Shown here: positions 17,291 to 21,676 of the stretch, piece by piece | Layout of the letters: each line of letters starts with the position of its first letter | Numbering within the stretch: position 1 is the first letter of the stretch | From: DUPH01 sp035449085 | GTDB lineage: Bacteria > Verrucomicrobiota > Kiritimatiellia > RFP12 > UBA1067 | Assembly (NCBI GenBank): GCA_035449085.1 | Contig: DAOTKE010000053.1 | Span: 1-21,676, forward strand | Direction of reading: 5' to 3' | Length of the DNA stretch: 21,676 nucleotides | Program-made: the position numbers and the translations under genes | Notes under the pieces: model-generated | Database searches by the model: none | Seen by the model: the letters and a program-made list of their open reading frames with translations, nothing else | Told to the model about the DNA's origin: nothing

Positions 17291-17405
17291 TCACTGAAGG
17301 TACCGGCAAGCACCTCTACAGAAACACGAGACTGGAGGCGCGCCGAGTGGCGCACCTCCGAGCATCTCGCTTCTGTAGATCAAAACTTTGCCGGTTTTTC
17401 AGTGA
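17291..17405. repeat. 115-bp long imperfect hairpin, MITE-like
   Basis: The ends TCACTGAA (17291-17298) and TTCAGTGA (17398-17405) are perfect inverted repeats. Inside, ACCGGCAA pairs with TTGCCGGT, TCTACAGAA (17315-17323) with TTCTGTAGA (17371-17379), and GGAGGCGCGCC (17334-17344) with GGCGCACCTCC (17349-17359), around a GAGT loop. The whole unit folds on itself. It could be a miniature mobile element or a structured RNA leader. Confidence 0.65.
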
Positions 17406-17431
17406 AGCGTGAATGCGCGCAAGCGCAAAAT

Positions 17432-17804
17432 CATAATGTCTGATCGTCTCTCTGCGTCAAATCGCCGCGTAACACGGCGGGCATCCTTTCTAGTTCCGTT
17501 ACACTCTCGACGCATTGGGCCTTGCTGCCGACCGTATAGTCCACCCAATTGTCGTAGTACACTATACAGGTGGTTGAAAAAGAGTCAAGACAGCATCAGG
17601 GTCAAGACAGAAATTGTGTTGAGCCGCAGCACAGTCCACGTTACGGTACGGATCCACAGTCACGACCCGTACGGTTTCCGAGGCGTCCGTCTCCAGAACC
17701 CGGGGAACTTCCAGGGCAAGCACGGCACCCGCCATCATGAGCGCGCCGCGCGACGCCCATGCGCACAATCCACAAAAGCCCTTCGTGACAAACCACACAC
17801 TCAT
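17432..17804 (-). pseudogene. decayed exported-protein gene, unidentified
   Basis: ATG 17804, with AAGGA about 10 nt upstream, opens MSVWFVTKGFCGLCAWASR, then a hydrophobic run (GALMMAGAVLALEV) like a signal peptide, and stops at 17562. Just beyond, a second minus-strand frame (about 17560 down to 17432) reads YYDNWVDYTVGSKAQCVESV and then TELERMPAVLRGDL. That is protein-like and would be joined to the first by a frameshift. I do not recognise the family. The two frames together look like a broken secreted protein. Chance is possible for either part. Confidence 0.3.
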
Positions 17805-17946
17805 CACACTGCTATCCTTCAATGTTCATAGAATAGCGTTGGACACCAGATATGACCATGCACAAAAATGCATTTTTTTAAACAAAAAGAACTTCTTCCC
17901 TGTTTTCTCCTTCCAACCGGAAACGTCGGAATGCTAAGCTGAACAC

Positions 17947-18837
17947 ATGCCAACGAACAAACGGTCTGCGCTCGAGCTGAAGTACCTGTACGGCGGCGTC
18001 TCCCATTATCGCGCCAGCGAGACTCTAGTCCCACGCCGCATTCCGGACTACGAGCTCTTCTTCATGCTGGAAGGCACGGCGACCTACAGCGCCAACGGGC
18101 AGAAGTATGTGGCGACGCCGGGCACGCTGATCCTGCCGAAGCCGGGGTTCAGAGAAACCTTCAGGTGGGCACCGTATCCGCGTGCGCGGCTGGCATACCT
18201 TCACTTCGACATCCTACGCACGCCCTCGGATTGGCCCGACGCCAAGGGCTGGCCCGTGTTGGTCTATGACCCGCCCACGGTCGTCGGGCCACTCATGCAG
18301 TGCCTCATCCGGCAATTGTCGACCGTACCTCCGCGATCTCTGGCAGCCCCCAACCAACATATGACGCGGCTTCTCGAGGCCCTGCTGGGCGAGGTCCTTC
18401 TCGACACCGCGCCCCTGTCCGCCGCCACCAAGCCGGATTTCGCGCGGCCCGAACCTGTCGAGAGAGCCATCCACCGCATGCGGCAGGTCTTCAACCAGCA
18501 GCCGCCCAAGGCCTTGACGTTGAGCGAGTTGGCCCTTGCTGCAGGCGTAACGCCGCAGCATCTGTCCCGTCTTTTCCGGTCCAGCCTCGACGTCGCTCCG
18601 ATGAGCATGCTGGGGCTCATGCGCCTGCAACTCGCCTTGGCGCTGCTGTCTCACACCACGCTGCCGGTTGGCGCGATCGCCGAACGATGCGGCTTCGAGA
18701 GCCCGTTTTATTTCTCGCGTCGCTTCACCTCGTGTTTCGGAAAGCCTCCCACCGTCGTCCGTAAGGCGCTACACAACGGCAAGCCTGCCCCGAAGATGCC
18801 GCTACCGCTCGACGTTTTGCCGCGCGTGTACTGGTGA
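17947..18837 (+). CDS. AraC-family transcriptional regulator
   Basis: A 296-residue one-component regulator. The N-terminal cupin-like domain (residues about 25-110) shows RRIPDYELFFMLEGTATYS, then GTLILPKPGF, a ligand-binding beta barrel. The C-terminal double helix-turn-helix spans about 172-272 (LTLSELALAAGVTPQHLSRLFRSS, then LPVGAIAERCGFESPFYFSRRFTSCFGKPP). A short proline- and lysine-containing tail follows. ATG 17947 has no strong Shine-Dalgarno site. It is not closely related to the AraC protein at 11475-12368. Just downstream on the same strand lies a fragment of a solute-binding protein, so it may once have controlled an oligosaccharide or peptide ABC transporter. Confidence 0.92.
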   Translation: MPTNKRSALELKYLYGGVSHYRASETLVPRRIPDYELFFMLEGTATYSANGQKYVATPGTLILPKPGFRETFRWAPYPRARLAYLHFDILRTPSDWPDAKGWPVLVYDPPTVVGPLMQCLIRQLSTVPPRSLAAPNQHMTRLLEALLGEVLLDTAPLSAATKPDFARPEPVERAIHRMRQVFNQQPPKALTLSELALAAGVTPQHLSRLFRSSLDVAPMSMLGLMRLQLALALLSHTTLPVGAIAERCGFESPFYFSRRFTSCFGKPPTVVRKALHNGKPAPKMPLPLDVLPRVYW

Positions 18838-18919
18838 AGCTCCGTGCAGCAGATGCGCAAGGTCATGAAAGCAGGATCTGTGCAGGATGCGGCGAACAGG
18901 CAAGACGGGGAGCACGGGG
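18838..18919. other. short gap after the second AraC gene
   Basis: No terminator or gene signal is seen between the AraC stop and the transporter fragment. Confidence 0.4.
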
Positions 18920-19066
18920 AGGCTTCTGGCGGCCTTCCAGCCGCCCAAGAGCCTCAACGCCTACATCGACAACAACACCTACACGCGCCAGATAGTCGGC
19001 ATGATACATGAGACCCTGCTGAGCGTCGACTCAACCACGACGGAGTTTGTCCCCTATCTCGCCCCT
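18920..19066 (+). pseudogene. fragment of a family 5 extracellular solute-binding protein
   Basis: In the frame of ATG 18887 the sequence FQPPKSLNAYIDNNTYTRQI and then VGMIHETLLSVDSTTTEFVPYLA matches the N-terminal signature of ABC-transporter solute-binding proteins of family 5. These have LN-x-x-x-D-N, then an [IV]-x-x-x-x-[YH]-E-x-L-L-x-x-D stretch and E-x-V-P-x-LA. Only about 45 residues remain. The signal peptide is missing and the rest is cut off where the IS630 relic begins, near 19062. The intact protein would have captured peptides or oligosaccharides outside the membrane. Confidence 0.6.
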
Positions 19067-19515
19067 TGCCGCCCGCCCGTAAAGCCGGGTCATGTTCGTC
19101 TTCGCGCCCGATTCGTCGATGAACACGAGGCGCCCCGTCTGCCAGAGCCGGATTTTTTCAGACCACAGCTCACGGGCTTTCCGGATGTCGTCTCGGTCCT
19201 GCTCGCTCGCCCTGAGCGTCTTTTTTTATATGTCATGCCCATCGCGTCGAGGGCGTAATGGATCGCAGCAAGCGAGCAGCCTAGACCGAGCCTGTCGCGA
19301 AGTTCCGCCAGCGTCACGTCCGGACGTTCCCGGATGGCGGCCGCCATGTCCCGCCGATGCGCCTGCGTGATGGCCGGTTTCCGCCCCGCCCGGTGGTAGA
19401 GGTCTCCGATCTCGCCCGTGGCCTTTCGCTGCCGCAACAGTTTCTTCACCATTCCCAGTGAGACGCAAAACCGCTTGGCTATAGGGCCGTGCATCTGCCT
19501 TGAGCGAGGATTCAC
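19062..19515 (-). pseudogene. truncated IS630-family transposase, frameshifted at an A7 run
   Basis: The first frame (19515 leftwards) carries the helix-turn-helix IAKRFCVSLGMVKKLLRQRK and then RAGRKPAIT, the second DNA-binding helix set, and ends its homology at AMGMTYKK. At A7 (19221-19227 on the minus strand) a -1 step continues the family sequence as KTLRASEQDRDDIRKARELW, then RLVFIDESGAKTNMTRLYGR. This includes the first catalytic Asp (codon 19115-19117) of the DDE domain. After RAARGE the family match stops, and the second Asp and the Glu are absent. About 20-25 N-terminal residues before the helix-turn-helix are also not recognisable. It is therefore dead at both ends. Confidence 0.85.
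19221..19227 (-). other. A7 slippery run in the transposase
   Basis: Seven A's followed by G on the minus strand allow slippage from AAA-AAA to A-AAG. The same transition is needed to keep IS630 homology. It is either a programmed -1 frameshift site, as described for some IS630-type and other insertion elements, or a lost base from an A8 run. Confidence 0.6.
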
Positions 19516-19694
19516 ATCGCGGACGGGGCCGTCCGCGCCCCCGGCGCGCTGCGCAAAAACACGCGCTCAACCCGTGCCATGATCGGACGGGAAGTGACGA
19601 CAAAAAGGAGCATGATGACGGACACGCGCCGTCATCAACGATAAGCGTCGACAACACACTGATAATCAACTGGATGTGCTGATAAGTAGGCGCT
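19516..19694. other. spacer with a GC-rich palindrome
   Basis: CGCGGACGG (19518-19526) and CCGTCCGCG (19529-19537) form a perfect 9-bp inverted repeat around GG, without a T run. The rest shows no recognisable gene or insertion-sequence end. Confidence 0.5.
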
Positions 19695-20564
19695 CTAAAA
19701 ACGCAGTCGAAGATTGATGCCGCCCCACACGATCTCGTCCGGCCCGCAGGCGCTGCGGTCGAGCCCCCAGGCCCCGCCGATCAGGCCGGTATAGGCCAGC
19801 GTGGCGCCGGCCGAGAAGTGCTCGGTGACGGCGTACGACAAAAAGACCGACGCCTGATAATCGACCAGCCCATCCCCGTTGGGGGATCGGTAACGGACTG
19901 CGTTGTAATGGGTGGTGCCGGCGCCGACCAACGCACACCCTCCGACGCGCAGCCGGTCACCAAGCGGCACCGATTTATCCAGCGCGGCGCGAATGTAGAG
20001 GTCTTTAAACGGATTGTCATCGAGAAACCCTTCGCCCACGTCGCGGTAGTCGTAATAGACGCTGAGCGAGGGCGTCACGACCGGGTTTTTGTAAGCCACC
20101 GTCGTGAAAAGTTCATACGTGCTGTTGCTGTGCTTCGGATAGCCGCTGCCCGGAAACGTGTAAAAGATGTTGCCGACGGTGACATCCACCGGGCCGACCG
20201 TCCTGGCATACGACGGCGTGAAATTGAACACGTTGATCCCGCCGCCCGTGCGCGTCGCTTTGGCTTTGGTGGACCGTTGGGACAAGTCCCAGTTCACCCA
20301 GAACTTCGCGGAAAACGCGCCGTATTCCTGCGCGTCGTAGGTCGCGATCGCACTGGGCTGCGCCACGGCATGCCGGTCCAGCACCTTGCCGCGCCACACA
20401 TAGGCCGAATAGAAGTCGGTGCGCGCGTCAAGCGACAGCGGCGACTTTTCCAACGCGCGTGCAGGCAGGGCCGCCGCCAGCAGCAGGATGGCGGAGCGTG
20501 CGCGGACAGAAACAATTTCGGCGGCGCGCCTCAGCGGCCGCCACAAATAGTACGGTTCATCCAT
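19695..20564 (-). CDS. outer-membrane beta-barrel protein (putative porin)
   Basis: The first ATG is at 20564, overlapping the upstream oxidoreductase stop by 8 nt. The signal peptide core (ARSAILLLAAALPARALE) lies about 20 residues in, so the N-terminal leader is long. The mature protein alternates polar and hydrophobic residues, with aromatic girdles in strands such as DFYSAYVWRGKVLD, FSAKFWVNWDLS, YELFTTVAYKNP and LSVYYDYRDVG. It ends INLRLRF with the terminal Phe used by the BAM complex. The opening D-x-Y-S-x-Y-x-W-R-G is like the TorF/TIGR02001 type of putative porin. It probably passes solutes across the outer membrane; specificity is unknown. Translational coupling to a sugar-type oxidoreductase suggests a carbohydrate or polyol. 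Confidence 0.8.
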   Translation of the reverse strand: MDEPYYLWRPLRRAAEIVSVRARSAILLLAAALPARALEKSPLSLDARTDFYSAYVWRGKVLDRHAVAQPSAIATYDAQEYGAFSAKFWVNWDLSQRSTKAKATRTGGGINVFNFTPSYARTVGPVDVTVGNIFYTFPGSGYPKHSNSTYELFTTVAYKNPVVTPSLSVYYDYRDVGEGFLDDNPFKDLYIRAALDKSVPLGDRLRVGGCALVGAGTTHYNAVRYRSPNGDGLVDYQASVFLSYAVTEHFSAGATLAYTGLIGGAWGLDRSACGPDEIVWGGINLRLRF

Positions 20565-21676
20565 CAATCGACCACCCCTCCCGATATGTTGTTTTCACGT
20601 ATGCGTTCAATTCCGGAAGATTCGTGCAGCGCATGGCGGCACTGTCCCATTCGACGCGCCGTCCGCGCCCCGCGATCATCGCGAGGTTACCGATCAAAGG
20701 GATTTCGGCCAGCGGAGCGGAATATTCGAAGTTCGAACAAGCGGGTTCACCGCCCCGGCAAGCGCGGAAAAAGTCGTCCTGATGCGTGCCTTTGATGCGT
20801 GGCAGAATCTTGGCGGGTGCCGGATAAGCGCGGTGCGCCTCCTCGGGCACGATGCGGCAACCGTCGCCGAACTCGCCGATCGTCATGATCCCCTTGTCGC
20901 CAACAAGCAGCGAGCCATTCGTGCCGAAATCGCGACCGTATTGCCTTTCAAGCTCATGGACCAGCGGAGGCACATACTGCCACACGCGCTTGTTGACATT
21001 TCGCCAACGCCGCTGCACAGTCCGTTCACTATATTCCTGATCCTGCACCAACCCGTCGAACCAAAAGACTTTGACTGGCGCCATCTCGCCACGCGCCGGA
21101 AAATCAAACCGGATACGGGTTGTGATCGGCCAAACCTTACTGTCGCCGCCACGCATCTCTTCGACCTCAGCCGCTTCAGGCGCCTGCAACTTGAGCGCCC
21201 AGAACGCGGGGTCGATAATGTGGCAAGCCATGTTACCGATCGAGCCGTTGCCGAAGTCGCGCCAGAGATGCCAATTGTGAGGATGCAGGTCTGCGTGAAA
21301 ATCACGGAAAGGCGCGGGGCCGATCCACGCATTCCAATCAAAACCCTGCGGCAACGGCAAGACCGGCGAATGATCCCCGTCAAGCAACCCGTTACAACGC
21401 TGTGTCCAACAGTATACCTCCCTCACCTGGCCGATCGCACCGGACCAGATGTATTCACAGAGGCGGCGACACCCTTCGTTCGAGTGGCCGTGATTACCCA
21501 ACTGCGTGGCAACACCGTATTTTTTCGCTTCTGCCCGCAACACACGCGCCTCGTGGAGCGTATGCGTCATCGGTTTTTCGACGTAGACATGAATGCCGCG
21601 TCGGATCGCCATCAGCGCAGGCATCGCGTGCTGATGGTTGGGTGTCGCGATCATCACTGCGTCCAACTCTTGCCCC
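20557..21676 (-). CDS. Gfo/Idh/MocA-family oxidoreductase (5' end outside window)
   Basis: The frame is open to the window edge, so the N-terminus with the dinucleotide-binding glycines and any signal peptide is missing. The visible part starts GQELDAVMIATPNHQH, then has the cofactor motif V-E-K-P. The substrate domain contains WNAWIGPAPFRDFHADLHPHNWHLWRDFGNGSIGNMACHIIDPAFWALKL. The same pattern, W-x-x-W-x-D-F-G-x-G with (G/A)-C-H-I-x-D, occurs in the oxidoreductase at 13556-14923, so both belong to one subfamily. The family oxidises or isomerises sugars, inositols and related compounds with NAD(P). It overlaps the porin gene by 8 nt, implying co-expression. The substrate is not predictable. 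Confidence 0.92.
   Translation of the reverse strand, partial: GQELDAVMIATPNHQHAMPALMAIRRGIHVYVEKPMTHTLHEARVLRAEAKKYGVATQLGNHGHSNEGCRRLCEYIWSGAIGQVREVYCWTQRCNGLLDGDHSPVLPLPQGFDWNAWIGPAPFRDFHADLHPHNWHLWRDFGNGSIGNMACHIIDPAFWALKLQAPEAAEVEEMRGGDSKVWPITTRIRFDFPARGEMAPVKVFWFDGLVQDQEYSERTVQRRWRNVNKRVWQYVPPLVHELERQYGRDFGTNGSLLVGDKGIMTIGEFGDGCRIVPEEAHRAYPAPAKILPRIKGTHQDDFFRACRGGEPACSNFEYSAPLAEIPLIGNLAMIAGRGRRVEWDSAAMRCTNLPELNAYVKTTYREGWSIDG

Larger units (their letters stand above)
17194..17946. other. 753-bp regulatory and decayed region
   Basis: From left to right it holds a minus-strand terminator-like hairpin (17262-17290), a 115-bp long hairpin (17291-17405), a decayed minus-strand gene (about 17432-17804) and an AT-rich leader in front of the second AraC gene. 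An ATGCA/TGCAT pair followed by a T8 run near 17860-17880 is a very weak terminator candidate. Confidence 0.5.

Noticed and set aside
19518..19537. palindrome as terminator of the porin or transposase region
   Set aside because: No T run follows on either strand.

Overview
The window is a GC-rich (about 60%) bacterial chromosome segment. Its content fits the PVC superphylum, most likely Kiritimatiellota, Lentisphaerota or Verrucomicrobiota. Pointers are the very large secreted protein with divergent InlB-type repeats, a CBM-like module and an EF-hand tail, two Gfo/Idh/MocA oxidoreductases next to sugar genes, AraC regulators beside carbohydrate genes, and dispersed hairpins of a type I recall as common in those genomes. 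The placement is inference; no rRNA or tRNA gene is visible.

Layout. 1-327: a possible relic of a serine recombinase zinc ribbon (minus strand). 328-4940: one giant secreted surface protein split by a single frameshift near 2440-2455. 5273-6099: a C-terminal scrap of a DNA methyltransferase, translationally coupled to a four-helix-bundle/zinc-ribbon protein whose core is bracketed by two arrays of GATC at exact 9-bp spacing. 6500-7591: tRNA-dihydrouridine synthase. 7635-12368 (minus): AraC regulator, glmS and a secreted glycoside-hydrolase-like protein, all co-directional with short gaps. 12500-14923 (plus): a XylA-type isomerase and a Tat-signal oxidoreductase, divergent from the AraC gene.

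14924-15304: three hairpin repeats. 15305-17193 (minus): an exported protein with eleven CxxC motifs, followed 11 nt later by a coiled-coil lipoprotein. 17262-17405: a terminator-like hairpin and a 115-bp imperfect hairpin lying in front of that pair. 17432-17804: a decayed minus-strand gene. 17947-18837: a second AraC regulator. 18838-19694: a graveyard holding a solute-binding-protein fragment and an IS630 transposase relic with an A7 frameshift site. 19695-21676 (minus): an outer-membrane beta-barrel protein overlapping the end of a second Gfo/Idh/MocA oxidoreductase that runs off the window.

Taken together, most intact genes look like carbohydrate acquisition and conversion: surface binding, a secreted hydrolase-like enzyme, an outer-membrane porin, an isomerase, oxidoreductases and amino-sugar synthesis, under AraC control. 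The parts with least precedent are the four-helix/zinc-ribbon gene with its GATC arrays (5273-6099) and the exported CxxC protein plus lipoprotein pair with its structured leader (15305-17405).
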